DNA of 64,000 nt from Lysobacter sp. Root76. Its GTDB lineage: Bacteria; Pseudomonadota; Gammaproteobacteria; Xanthomonadales; Xanthomonadaceae. The first letter of the stretch is position 1. Each line of letters starts with the position of its first letter. The stretch covers positions 1 through 64,000 of the forward strand of contig NZ_LMIK01000007.1 in assembly GCF_001428685.1 (NCBI RefSeq), read 5' to 3'. A program made the position numbers and the translations under genes. The notes beneath the pieces were generated by a model. The model was given only the letters and a program-made list of their open reading frames with translations. It was not told the DNA's origin and did not search any database. Shown here piece after piece: positions 43,848 to 51,852 of the stretch.

Positions 43848-44702
43848 ATGCGCGACGGCGACGCCTGGCTGCCTGCCGACTGGCCCGCGCCGGCCAACGT
43901 GCGCGGCTTCACCACGCTGCGCACGGGGCCGGGCGTATCGGCGCCGCCGTTCGACCGTTTCAATCTGGGCTTGCGCGCCGGCGACGAGGCCGAGGCGGTG
44001 CTGCGCAATCGCGCGGCCCTGATCGAACACGCGGCCCTGCCGTCGCCGCCGCGCTGGCTGCGGCAGGTGCACGGGGTGGCTGTCGTGCGTTTCGACGGCG
44101 CCGCTCAGCTGCATGCGGATCTCGCAAACGCGGCAGCGAGCGAGGTCGCACGAACCGCCACGCAAACGCCGCCTCTCCCGCTCGCGGGAGAGGGCTGGGG
44201 CGAGGGCACCCCGGAGCCCGAAGCCGACGCTTCGGTGACCTCCACCCCCGGCACCGTGCTCGCCATCCTCACCGCCGACTGCCTGCCGGTGCTGTTCGCA
44301 GCCGACGACGGCAGCGAAGTCGGCGCCGCCCATGCCGGCTGGCGCGGCCTGGCCGCGGGCGTGCTCGAAGCGACGGCGGCAGCCATGCGCACGCCGCCGC
44401 AGCGCCTGATCGCCTGGCTGGGGCCGGCCGCCGGCCCGCAGCATTACGAAGTCGGCGCCGAGGTCTATGACGCTTTCGTCACCCAGGACCGCGCCGCCGC
44501 CCACGCCTTCGTCGCGACTCGCCCGCAGCATTGGCGCGTCGATCTGTACGCGCTCGCGCGCCGCCGCCTGGCCGCGGCGGGCCTCGTGCCCGCGAACCTG
44601 CACGGCGGCGGCTTTTGCACGATCTCCGATCCGCAGCGTTTCTATTCCCACCGTCGCGACCAGCGCGGCGGCCGCATGGCCACCCTCATCTGGAGCGAGT
44701 AA
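43848..44702 (+). CDS. pgeF: Purine nucleoside phosphorylase / YfiH-type polyphenol oxidase, with repeat-derived insert
   Basis: A 284-residue cytosolic enzyme of the YfiH/PgeF (DUF152) family, a zinc phosphorylase/deaminase of purine nucleosides also credited with peptidoglycan quality control. QVHGVAVVRFDGA, ILTADCLPVLF and GAAHAGWRGLAAGVLEATA supply the His/Cys/His zinc site. Between QVHG and the ADC motif lies an extra stretch of about 35 residues including PPLPLAGEGWGEGTPEP, translated from a dispersed palindromic repeat (44172-44193). The frame is unbroken. Start 43848 is 3 bp after rluD. Confidence 0.93.
   Translation: MRDGDAWLPADWPAPANVRGFTTLRTGPGVSAPPFDRFNLGLRAGDEAEAVLRNRAALIEHAALPSPPRWLRQVHGVAVVRFDGAAQLHADLANAAASEVARTATQTPPLPLAGEGWGEGTPEPEADASVTSTPGTVLAILTADCLPVLFAADDGSEVGAAHAGWRGLAAGVLEATAAAMRTPPQRLIAWLGPAAGPQHYEVGAEVYDAFVTQDRAAAHAFVATRPQHWRVDLYALARRRLAAAGLVPANLHGGGFCTISDPQRFYSHRRDQRGGRMATLIWSE
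44172..44193 (+). repeat. Palindromic CCTCTCCCGC repeat inside pgeF
   Basis: CCTCTCCCGC, TC, GCGGGAGAGG: a perfect 10-bp stem identical in core to the intergenic element at 2709-2734. The following GCTGGGGCGAGGG is the usual tail of this repeat. Here it is read as protein (LPLAGEGWGEG). Confidence 0.85.
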
Positions 44703-45499
44703 TGCGCAAACCGTTTCGCCGTATCGCCGTCCTGCTGCTGTCGCTGGCGCTGGCCCCGCAGGCGTTCGCTGCGGAGGACTGCCAGTCGCGCATGTATTCG
44801 CTGCTCACCGCCGCCTATCCCGGCGCCCAGGGCGAAACCGGCGACAACGGCGAGATGCTGCGCCTGCCCGGCGCCGAGCCGCGCTGGATCAACCTGGGCG
44901 AGGTCGCCTGCAAGGTCTGGCCGGCATCGCCGGACAAAACCCTGATCGCGGTGATGCTGCAGCACCAGAACACCTTCGACGACGAAGGCAGCGCCGATCT
45001 GGAACTGCTGGTCGCCGACTCGATGCACGAGCGCATCGCCCAGCGATATCGCGAGAACGATGCCCTGCAGTCCGATGCGATCCGGATCACCGGGCTCGCC
45101 CTGGACACGGCGCGCTACCGTCTCAACGAGAGCACCACGGCCTTCGGTGTGCGGGTGAACTCCGCCAATGGCTCGCGCGCCAATCCCTACAGCAGTACCC
45201 GGCTGAGCCTGTACGTGCTCGACGGCGTTACGATCCGGCCGGTGTTGCGCGATATCGAGATGGATGCCGACAACGGCGAGTGGGACACCCGCTGCGACGG
45301 CGAATTCCATAGCAGCCGCAGCACGCTCGCGGTCGACGGCAAACGCGACCACGGTTACGCCGGACTGATCCTGCGCACCGTCGACAAGAGCACGCGCCAG
45401 TCGCTGAAGGGCGATGAATGCGCGGAGAGCGTCGCCGAGTCGGAGACGCGCAGCGAGCGCCTGAGCTACGACGGTCGCGAGTACTCGAAGCCGGACTGA
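44702..45499 (+). CDS. Periplasmic protein of unknown function
   Basis: A 265-residue exported protein. Signal peptide 1-23 (MRKPFRRIAVLLLSLALAPQ, ending AFA). The mature part starts AEDCQSRMYSLLTAAYPGA and is rich in beta segments and acidic residues; Cys pairs occur near the start (DCQ), at VACKVW, TRCDGE and DECAES. No family recognised. The ATG overlaps the pgeF stop (TAATG), so it is translationally coupled. Confidence 0.8.
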   Translation: MRKPFRRIAVLLLSLALAPQAFAAEDCQSRMYSLLTAAYPGAQGETGDNGEMLRLPGAEPRWINLGEVACKVWPASPDKTLIAVMLQHQNTFDDEGSADLELLVADSMHERIAQRYRENDALQSDAIRITGLALDTARYRLNESTTAFGVRVNSANGSRANPYSSTRLSLYVLDGVTIRPVLRDIEMDADNGEWDTRCDGEFHSSRSTLAVDGKRDHGYAGLILRTVDKSTRQSLKGDECAESVAESETRSERLSYDGREYSKPD

Positions 45500-45512
45500 G
45501 CTGCGTCTGCCC

Positions 45513-46088
45513 ATGAGCGCTTGTCCCGCCGATACCTCGCATCCTGCCGTCGCCGCGACGGCGGCCGCGCCCGGCCTGTATCGGCAGGTGCTGGGCCCGC
45601 GCTACGACCTGCTGTCCGCGCGCCTGCGCGCCCTGCACGGTCGCCAGGGGCTGCGCGCCTATCGCGGCGAGGTGGTGGCCGAGCGCGGCCGCTCCTGGCT
45701 GTCGCGCCTGTGCGCCTGGGCGGCACGGTTGCCGCCGGCGTATGCGGGCGCGATCGAAGTGGAGATCGCCGGCGACGCCGCATCCGAACGCTGGACGCGT
45801 CGCTTCGCCGGCCACGCCATGCCTTCGCGGCTGTGGGCGCAGGACGGCCTGCTGTGCGAACGCCTGGGGCGGGTGCATTTCGGTTTCGCTCTCGATGTCG
45901 AAGACGGTGCGCTGGCCTGGCGCGTGGAGCGCGTACGCGCGCTGGGTCTGGCGCTGCCCGCGCGCTGGTTCTCGGGCGTGCGCGCGACCGAGTCCGAGCA
46001 GGACGGCCGCTACCGTTTCGACGTGCGTGCGGCCCTGCCATTGGCGGGCTTGCTGGTGCATTACCGGGGTTGGCTCGATGTCGATTGA
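45513..46088 (+). CDS. DUF4166-type protein
   Basis: A 191-residue cytosolic protein. LYRQVLGPRYDLLSARLRALHG near the start and WTRRFAGHAMPSRLWAQDGLLCERLG recall DUF4166, usually fused to NAD-binding reductases or stand-alone beside a DCC-type thiol protein. Function unknown. It overlaps the next gene by 11 bp. Confidence 0.75.
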   Translation: MSACPADTSHPAVAATAAAPGLYRQVLGPRYDLLSARLRALHGRQGLRAYRGEVVAERGRSWLSRLCAWAARLPPAYAGAIEVEIAGDAASERWTRRFAGHAMPSRLWAQDGLLCERLGRVHFGFALDVEDGALAWRVERVRALGLALPARWFSGVRATESEQDGRYRFDVRAALPLAGLLVHYRGWLDVD

Positions 46089-46590
46089 TACGGCCAACGG
46101 CGAGCGTGCCGCGAGCGGCGCCGGCCAGGTCGGCACCGCCGCGAACGGCTCGGCTCGGCGCGAAGCGGCAGAGCCGCGTGCGGCGACCGGCGAAAGCGGT
46201 CCGGTGATCGTCTTCGACGGCGTCTGCGTGTTGTGCAACGGCTGGATCGGTTTCCTGCTGCGTCACGACCGCGCGCGCCGCTACCGCTATGCGGCGATGC
46301 AGGGCGCGCACGGTCGCGGTTTGCTGGCGGCGCACGGGCTGGATCCGGACGATCCGGTGTCGTTCCTGTTAGTCGAGGACGGCCGCGCCTGGACCGACAC
46401 CGATGCGATCGCGCGGGTGCTGGCCGGCCTGGGCGGGATCTGGCGCGCGGGCGCGTCGATCCGTTGGCTGCCGCGCGCCTTGCGCGATCCGCTGTATCGC
46501 CTGATCGCGCGCAACCGCTACCGCTGGTTCGGGCGTTACGAGCATTGCCTGCTGCCGACGGCGGAGCAGCGCACGCGGTTTCTCGACTAG
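46078..46590 (+). CDS. DCC-family thiol-disulfide oxidoreductase (DUF393)
   Basis: A 170-residue protein with the defining DGVCVLCNGW motif (DxxCxxC) near residue 47 and ARRYRYAAMQG, VSFLLVEDGRAWTDTDAI after it. The DCC family is thioredoxin-like. The N-terminal 40 residues are Ala/Gly-rich and low-complexity. Start ATG 46078 overlaps the DUF4166 stop, so both are likely made together. Confidence 0.85.
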   Translation: MSIDTANGERAASGAGQVGTAANGSARREAAEPRAATGESGPVIVFDGVCVLCNGWIGFLLRHDRARRYRYAAMQGAHGRGLLAAHGLDPDDPVSFLLVEDGRAWTDTDAIARVLAGLGGIWRAGASIRWLPRALRDPLYRLIARNRYRWFGRYEHCLLPTAEQRTRFLD

Positions 46591-46773
46591 TGCGCCGATA
46601 GGGGGCGGGCGGGTCTGCGTTAGCGAAGCCTCGGTGCTTCGGCGGCGGGGCGAGTGGGCGTCGCCGTTGCGGCGGTCTTTATCCGCAGCCGGCATCGGCA
46701 CTCCTGATAGCAGGATGTCCTTGCAGCTCCGTCCTTCTGCCTGCTGATCGAGCCCGGGTTCCAGCGACGGGTT

Positions 46774-46789
46774 GAGGCCCTAGGGCCTC
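46774..46789. repeat. 16-bp perfect palindrome
   Basis: GAGGCCCTAGGGCCTC is perfectly self-complementary, alone in the 288-bp gap before the TetR gene. The rest of the gap holds only the operator near its right end. Confidence 0.5.
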
Positions 46790-46841
46790 GGATGGCAATT
46801 CGGCGTTCCCGCTCCGTAAGCCTACGTCCTGTTCATCGTTC

Positions 46842-46856
46842 TAGACGACCGGTCTA
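46842..46856. promoter_or_regulatory. TetR operator, copy 1
   Basis: TAGACGACCGGTCTA: TAGAC and GTCTA arms around GACCG. It lies 22 bp upstream of the TetR start, overlapping its presumed promoter, so the regulator should repress itself. An identical 15-mer lies before the oxidoreductase. Confidence 0.8.
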
Positions 46857-46878
46857 ATTGAGTTTAGAGTCCGTAGCC

Positions 46879-47481
46879 ATGAATACCGCCACCGCCCCCA
46901 CCGACGTCCGCCAGCACATCCTCGACGTGGCCCACCCACTGTTGCTGCGCAAGGGTTTCAGCGCGGTCGGCCTGGCCGAAATCCTGGCCGCGGCGCAGGT
47001 GCCGAAGGGCTCGTTCTATCACTACTTCGGTTCCAAGGAGGCCTTCGGCGAGGCCGTGCTGGAAGCCTATTTCAGCGACTACCTGGCGCGTATGGATACC
47101 CTGCTGGCGCAGCCGGGGCCTGCCGCGCGTCGCCTGATCGGCTACTTCCACGATTGGCTGGACTCGCAGACCGGCGATGAGGCCCAGAGCCGCTGCCTCG
47201 TGGTCAAGCTGGGCGCGGAGGTCTGCGACCTGTCCGAGAGCATGCGCGCAGCACTGGGGCGCGGGACCCGCGGCATCGTCGAACGCCTGGCGCGCTGCAT
47301 CGAAGAGGGCGGGCAGGACGGTTCGCTGTCGGCCCCGCCGGACGCGAACGCGGCCGCGCTCACGCTCTACCAGAGCTGGCTCGGCGCCAGCCTGCTGGCC
47401 AAGATCACCCGCGACCGCGCGCCCTTGGACACGGCCATGGTGGGCACGCGGCAGTTGCTGGGTCTGGCGCTCTACATCTGA
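46879..47481 (+). CDS. TetR-family transcriptional repressor
   Basis: A 200-residue regulator. The N-terminal helix-turn-helix reads VRQHILDVAHPLLLRKGFSA, VGLAEILAAAQVPKGSFYHYFGSKEAF (about 11-55). The C-terminal ligand domain (YFSDYLARMDTLL to the end) matches the AcuR/NemR-like group that senses electrophiles, often next to a reductase. Start 46879 (MNTATAPTDV). Two identical operator palindromes flank the gene; the second controls the next gene. Confidence 0.92.
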   Translation: MNTATAPTDVRQHILDVAHPLLLRKGFSAVGLAEILAAAQVPKGSFYHYFGSKEAFGEAVLEAYFSDYLARMDTLLAQPGPAARRLIGYFHDWLDSQTGDEAQSRCLVVKLGAEVCDLSESMRAALGRGTRGIVERLARCIEEGGQDGSLSAPPDANAAALTLYQSWLGASLLAKITRDRAPLDTAMVGTRQLLGLALYI

Positions 47482-47526
47482 GGCGGCGCGGCGCAGGCCC
47501 TCCCGCCTTTCTCTTTGCTCTATCTA

Positions 47527-47541
47527 TAGACGACCGGTCTA
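47527..47541. promoter_or_regulatory. TetR operator, copy 2
   Basis: The same 15-mer, TAGACGACCGGTCTA, lies in the 145-bp gap between tetR and the oxidoreductase gene, 85 bp before the latter's start. Exact duplication shows the two genes are co-regulated by the upstream TetR. Confidence 0.8.
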
Positions 47542-47626
47542 TTTGATTCGTGTCTTTACCCCGTCCACGCCACCGGCGCCTATGAGTGCCGGCGGCCCCG
47601 AAGCTTCCACCCCACAGGATTGCCCC

Positions 47627-48661
47627 ATGCCGCAGACCGACACCCTCAATCGCCGCATCCTCCTGGCAGCGCGCCCGCGCGGCGTGCCGACGCCGCAAGA
47701 CTTCAGGATTCACGAGGACGCCGTGCCGACGCCGGACGAAGGACAGGTGCTGCTGCGCACGCTGTTCCTGTCGCTCGATCCCTACATGCGCAACCTGATG
47801 GACGAAGCCGGCACCAGCTACGCGCCGGGCGTGCGCCTGGGCGAGCCGATGGTCGGCGGCACGGTCAGCCGCGTCGTCGCCTCCAGACATCCGCAATACC
47901 GAGTCGGCGACTTGGTGCTGGGCAGCGCGGGCTGGCAGGACTACGCGCTGTCGGACGGGAGCGATCTGCTCGCGCTGGGCGACATGGCCCAGCCCTCGCT
48001 GGCGTTGGGCGGTCTGGGCATGCCCGCGTTCACCGCCTATGTCGGCCTGCTCGATATCGGTCAGCCCAAGCCGGGCGAGACCGTGGTCGTGGCCGCGGCG
48101 ACCGGCGCGGTCGGCGCGGTGGTCGGGCAGATCGCCAAGCTCAAGGGCGCGCGCGTGGTCGGCATTGCCGGCGGCGCCGACAAATGCCGCTACGCGGTCG
48201 AGGAACTCGGCTTCGACGTCTGCCTGGACCGCCGCGACCCGCGGTTGGCCGAACGCCTCGCTGCCGCCTGCGCGGACGGCATCGACGTCTATTTCGAGAA
48301 CGTCGGCGGCGAGGTGTTCGACGCGGTGCTGCCCTTGCTCAACCACAACGCGCGGGTGCCGGTGTGCGGCGTGATCGCGCACTACAACGAAGAAGTCCCG
48401 CCGCAGGGCCCGGACCGGCTGCCGCTGGTGATGACGACGCTGCTGCAAAAGCGCATCCGCATGCAGGGCTTCATCATCCTCGATCACTACGCCGATCGCT
48501 TCGCAGCCTTCCGTCGCGACATGGGCGAATGGGTCGAGAGCGGCCGGGTGAAGCTGCGCGAGGATCGGGTCGAAGGGCTGGAGAGCGCCCCGACGGCGTT
48601 CATCGGACTGCTCGAAGGGAGCAACTTCGGCAAGCTCGTGGTGCGCGTCGGCGCGGACTGA
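47627..48661 (+). CDS. NADP-dependent double-bond reductase (CurA-like MDR oxidoreductase)
   Basis: A 344-residue zinc-independent medium-chain reductase of the leukotriene B4 12-hydroxydehydrogenase / curcumin reductase type, reducing C=C bonds of enones. LSLDPYMRNLM, GLGMPAFTAYVGLLDIG, VVAAATGAVGAVVGQIAKL (NADPH fold) and VDVYFENVGGEVFDAVL-like motifs are in order. Start 47627 (MPQTDTLNRR) has ACAGGA 7 nt upstream; in-frame ATG 47582 is possible. Its promoter carries the TetR operator, consistent with electrophile-induced detoxification. Confidence 0.92.
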   Translation: MPQTDTLNRRILLAARPRGVPTPQDFRIHEDAVPTPDEGQVLLRTLFLSLDPYMRNLMDEAGTSYAPGVRLGEPMVGGTVSRVVASRHPQYRVGDLVLGSAGWQDYALSDGSDLLALGDMAQPSLALGGLGMPAFTAYVGLLDIGQPKPGETVVVAAATGAVGAVVGQIAKLKGARVVGIAGGADKCRYAVEELGFDVCLDRRDPRLAERLAAACADGIDVYFENVGGEVFDAVLPLLNHNARVPVCGVIAHYNEEVPPQGPDRLPLVMTTLLQKRIRMQGFIILDHYADRFAAFRRDMGEWVESGRVKLREDRVEGLESAPTAFIGLLEGSNFGKLVVRVGAD

Positions 48662-48822
48662 GAGCGAAACCCGGCGATACGTCCGGCCGCCCCGCGCAGC
48701 CGGACGTATCGCTCGATAATCGCCCGGCCGGTTCGCCCCCGTGGCGAAACGGCCGCGACCCCACGTGTCGCCCCAAGTTCGTGGCACTCTGCGCCGGTCC
48801 TGCCGCCGAACGAGGAACGACG

Positions 48823-49272
48823 ATGCTGCGCCGAGCCCTGCTGCTGTCGCTGTGCATCGCCCTGAGCGCCTGTGCGACCACAACGCCAGCACCCCGCGTC
48901 GACGCCGCCATGCACGGCGATGCCGCGCGCCCCGCCGATGCGGCGGGCTGGATCCGCAGCGAGCTCTACTTCAGCGTCGGCACCGAGGGCCAGCCGCAGA
49001 CCCAGGTCGACGAGGCGCAATGGCTCGCCTTTCTCGACCGCGAAGTCACGCCGCGCTTTCCCGACGGCCTGACGGTGTTCGACGGCTACGGCCAGTGGCT
49101 GTTCCGCGGCGCCGCCGGCCCCGAGCGCCAGCGCGCGAAGGTGCTGGTGGTGCTGCACGAGGACACGCCCGCGCGCAGCGCCGACATCGAGGCGATCCGC
49201 GTGGCCTGGAAACGCGCCAGCGGCCACCAGTCGGTGCTGTGGTCGCGACAGCGGGCGGACGTTTCGTTCTAG
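48823..49272 (+). CDS. DUF3574 lipoprotein
   Basis: A 149-residue predicted lipoprotein. Signal peptide with lipobox ending in Cys17 (LSAC). The mature part contains IRSELYFSVGTEG, WLAFLDREVTPRFPDGLTVFDG and GQWLF, matching DUF3574. Function unknown. It starts behind GAGGAACGACG and stands 161 bp after the reductase. Confidence 0.88.
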   Translation: MLRRALLLSLCIALSACATTTPAPRVDAAMHGDAARPADAAGWIRSELYFSVGTEGQPQTQVDEAQWLAFLDREVTPRFPDGLTVFDGYGQWLFRGAAGPERQRAKVLVVLHEDTPARSADIEAIRVAWKRASGHQSVLWSRQRADVSF

Positions 49273-49346
49273 CGCCGACGCTGTTCGCGCGGCCCGTCCA
49301 GCCTGCACAATCCCAGGTCGCCCACCGCAGCACCCAGGACACGCCG

Positions 49347-50945
49347 ATGACCGCCACCTCCTCACGCCGCTGGTTCGTCGCCGGCGACCTCAACGGCTTC
49401 TTCGGCCTGGTGGTGGACAATTTGTCCATCCTGGGCTTCATCGCTGCGGCGCTGATCGGCATCTTCGGTTTCCCGGCCGAGATCGTGTACACGCGCATGT
49501 TCCCCGGCACCGCCTTCGGCGTGCTGGTCGGCAACCTGATCTACACGGTGATGGCGCGGCGCCTGGCCGCCAGGACCGGTCGCGACGACGTGACCGCGAT
49601 GCCGCTGGGCCTGGACGCGCCGACCAGCATCGGCATGGCCTTGCTGGTGCTGGGCCCGGCCTTCGTCGCCTACAAGCAGTCCGGTCTGGACGAGCAGGCC
49701 GCGGCGATCGCGACTTGGCAGCTGGGCATGGCCTCGCTGATCGTGATGGGCCTGCTCAAGTTCGTGCTGTCCTTCGCCGGCGACGCGGTCACCCGCCTGA
49801 TCCCGCGCGCCGGCCTGCTGGGTTCGATCGCCGGCGTGGCGCTGGTGCTGATGGGCTTCCTGCCGCTGGTCGAAACCCTGCGCTCGCCGATGGTCGGCTT
49901 CGTCACTCTCGGCCTGCTGCTGTACGTGCTGATCGCCAAGGGCCGCCTGCCGGTCAAGCTGCCCGGCGTGTTCGTCGCCTTCGTGTTCGGCACCGTCCTT
50001 TACTACGGCCTGGGGGCGCTCGGCCTGGGCGCGCCCGGCTTCCATTGGCCCGAAGCCGTGCCGCTGCAGATCGTGTTGCCGTGGCCGACCCTGGGCTTCC
50101 TCGACGGTCTTCCGGCGACCGTGCCCTACCTGCCGCTGCTGCTGCCGTTCGGCCTGCTGATGGTGGTCGGCGGCATCAACGTCAGCGAGAGCGCGCGCGC
50201 CGCGGGCGACGACTACCGCACCCGCGACATCCTGCTCGCCGAAGCGTTCTCGACCCTGGTCGCGGGCTTCTGCGGCGGCGTCGCCCAGACCACGCCCTAC
50301 ATCGGCCAGCCCGCGTACAAGCACATGGGTGCGCGCAGCGGCTATACCCTGCTGACCGGCTTGTTCGTCGGCCTGGGCGGCATGCTCGGCATCGTCTCCG
50401 GGCTGGTGCAATGGCTGCCGCTGGCGGTACTGGCGCCGATCATCGTCTACGTCGCGCTCGACATCACCACCCAGGCGTTCCAGGCCACGCCGAGCAAGCA
50501 CGCCACCGCGATGGTGTTCGGCTTCCTGCCGTCGGTGGCCTACATGCTCGCGATCAAGACCGGCAACCCGGGCTGGATCGCGCCCGAGCACCACGCCCAG
50601 CTGATGAGCGCGCTCGACGGCCACGGCCTGCCGGAACTGGCGGTGATCGTGACCCTGGGCAACGGTTTCATCATGACTTCGATGATCTGGACCTCCGCGG
50701 TCGCGGCCATGGTCGACGGGCGGCTGCTGCGCGCTTCGGCGTTCCTGCTCGCAGGCGCGGCGTTGTCGCTGTTCGGCATCATCCACTCGGTCGACCCGCG
50801 CGGCGGCATCTATCTGCCCTGGGCGCTGGAGGGTTTGCCGCGCATCATCGCCTGGCAGTTCATCGGCGCCTATCTCGCCCTGGCGGCGCTGATGGCATTG
50901 CTGTCCCTGCAGCGCCAGCCGCGTCCGGACGCCGCGGCGGCTTGA
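49347..50945 (+). CDS. NCS2-like permease (purine/uracil permease superfamily)
   Basis: A 532-residue inner-membrane protein with about 12-13 transmembrane helices. FVAGDLNGFFGLVVDNLSILG opens it. TRMFPGTAFGVLVGNLIYTVMARRLA, DDVTAMPLGLDAPTSIGMALL and CGGVAQTTPYIGQPAYKHMG resemble distant xanthine/uracil permease relatives of the AzgA/SulP type fold. Substrate unknown. Standing alone between a lipoprotein gene and gloA, it gives no pathway clue. Confidence 0.85.
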   Translation: MTATSSRRWFVAGDLNGFFGLVVDNLSILGFIAAALIGIFGFPAEIVYTRMFPGTAFGVLVGNLIYTVMARRLAARTGRDDVTAMPLGLDAPTSIGMALLVLGPAFVAYKQSGLDEQAAAIATWQLGMASLIVMGLLKFVLSFAGDAVTRLIPRAGLLGSIAGVALVLMGFLPLVETLRSPMVGFVTLGLLLYVLIAKGRLPVKLPGVFVAFVFGTVLYYGLGALGLGAPGFHWPEAVPLQIVLPWPTLGFLDGLPATVPYLPLLLPFGLLMVVGGINVSESARAAGDDYRTRDILLAEAFSTLVAGFCGGVAQTTPYIGQPAYKHMGARSGYTLLTGLFVGLGGMLGIVSGLVQWLPLAVLAPIIVYVALDITTQAFQATPSKHATAMVFGFLPSVAYMLAIKTGNPGWIAPEHHAQLMSALDGHGLPELAVIVTLGNGFIMTSMIWTSAVAAMVDGRLLRASAFLLAGAALSLFGIIHSVDPRGGIYLPWALEGLPRIIAWQFIGAYLALAALMALLSLQRQPRPDAAAA

Positions 50946-50999
50946 GGCGGACGCCGCGCGTCCTCATATCGTACGTTCCCCTTCGAATCCGGCCCCGCC

Positions 51000-51530
51000 A
51001 TGTCCCTGCAGACGCAACTCGACGCCGTGCCCGGCGTGACCGCGCGGCCCGAAGTCGCCACCCGCGACTTCGTGTTCAACCACACCATGCTGCGGATCAA
51101 GGATCCGGCCAGGTCGCTGGACTTCTACACCCGCGTGCTCGGCTTCACCCTGGTGCGCAAGCGCGATTTCGCCGAGGCCAGGTTCAGTCTGTATTTCCTG
51201 GTGCTGGTGCCGGAACCGGCGCAGATCCCGGCCGAGGAACCCGCGCGCGGCGAATGGCTGCTGAGCCAGCGCGGCGTGCTCGAACTCACCCACAACCACG
51301 GCACCGAAGACGATGCCGGCTTCGCCTATCACCACGGCAACAGCGAACCGCGCGGCTTCGGCCACATCTGCGTGTCGGTGCCCGATGTCGAGGCCGCCTG
51401 CGCGCGTTTCGAGCAGCTCGGCGTCGAGTTCCAGAAGCGCCTGAGCGACGGCCGCATGAAGGACATCGCCTTCATCAAGGACCCGGACGGCTACTGGGTC
51501 GAAATCCTGCAGCCGACCAGCCGGGTTTGA
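51000..51530 (+). CDS. gloA: Glyoxalase I (lactoylglutathione lyase)
   Basis: A 176-residue zinc enzyme converting the methylglyoxal-glutathione adduct to S-lactoylglutathione. Zinc ligands visible: His in FNHTMLRIKDP, Glu in LELTHNHGTED, His in FGHICVSVPDV and Glu in YWVEILQP. The long form (with LSQRGVLELTHNHGTE) is of the eukaryote/Pseudomonas GloA type. Normal length. Monocistronic, ending at a hairpin. Confidence 0.96.
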   Translation: MSLQTQLDAVPGVTARPEVATRDFVFNHTMLRIKDPARSLDFYTRVLGFTLVRKRDFAEARFSLYFLVLVPEPAQIPAEEPARGEWLLSQRGVLELTHNHGTEDDAGFAYHHGNSEPRGFGHICVSVPDVEAACARFEQLGVEFQKRLSDGRMKDIAFIKDPDGYWVEILQPTSRV

Positions 51531-51573
51531 TGCTTCGCGAGCCTGGAATCCGTACTTCTCTTTGAATGGGGGC

Positions 51574-51596
51574 CGGAGGGGGGCTATTGCCCTCCG
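51574..51596 (+). terminator. Hairpin after gloA
   Basis: CGGAGGG (51574-51580) pairs with CCCTCCG (51590-51596) around GGGCTATTG. It lies 43 bp past gloA. No T-run follows. Confidence 0.45.
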
Positions 51597-51759
51597 CCCT
51601 GGGAAAATCCCCGTTCCCCCGGCCTCGCACGACGCCGGGCGCCCGCCCTCTTTTTGCAAAGGGGTCCGCGGTTCGCGCTCGCGGATTGCGGCGACCGCTA
51701 CCCGCGCAGGCCGGCCTTCCGCAGGCTGAAGACCGGCCGGTCCCTGCGTCTCGGCCAGT

Positions 51760-51786
51760 CTTGAATCATCCGCCAAAGCCCGCATT
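51760..51786 (+). promoter_or_regulatory. Candidate sigma-32 heat-shock promoter of clpB
   Basis: CTTGAAT at 51760-51766 matches the sigma-32 -35 (CTTGAAA). After a 12-nt spacer CCCGCATT at 51779-51786 approximates the -10 (CCCCATNT). It lies 67 bp before the clpB start. The rest of the 51531-51852 gap holds no gene. Confidence 0.65.
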
Positions 51787-51852
51787 AACAGGACATTCGC
51801 GGCTTACGCGCGACACTCGCGCCGGGCCGCCACACCTTTCGGAGAACCCTCC

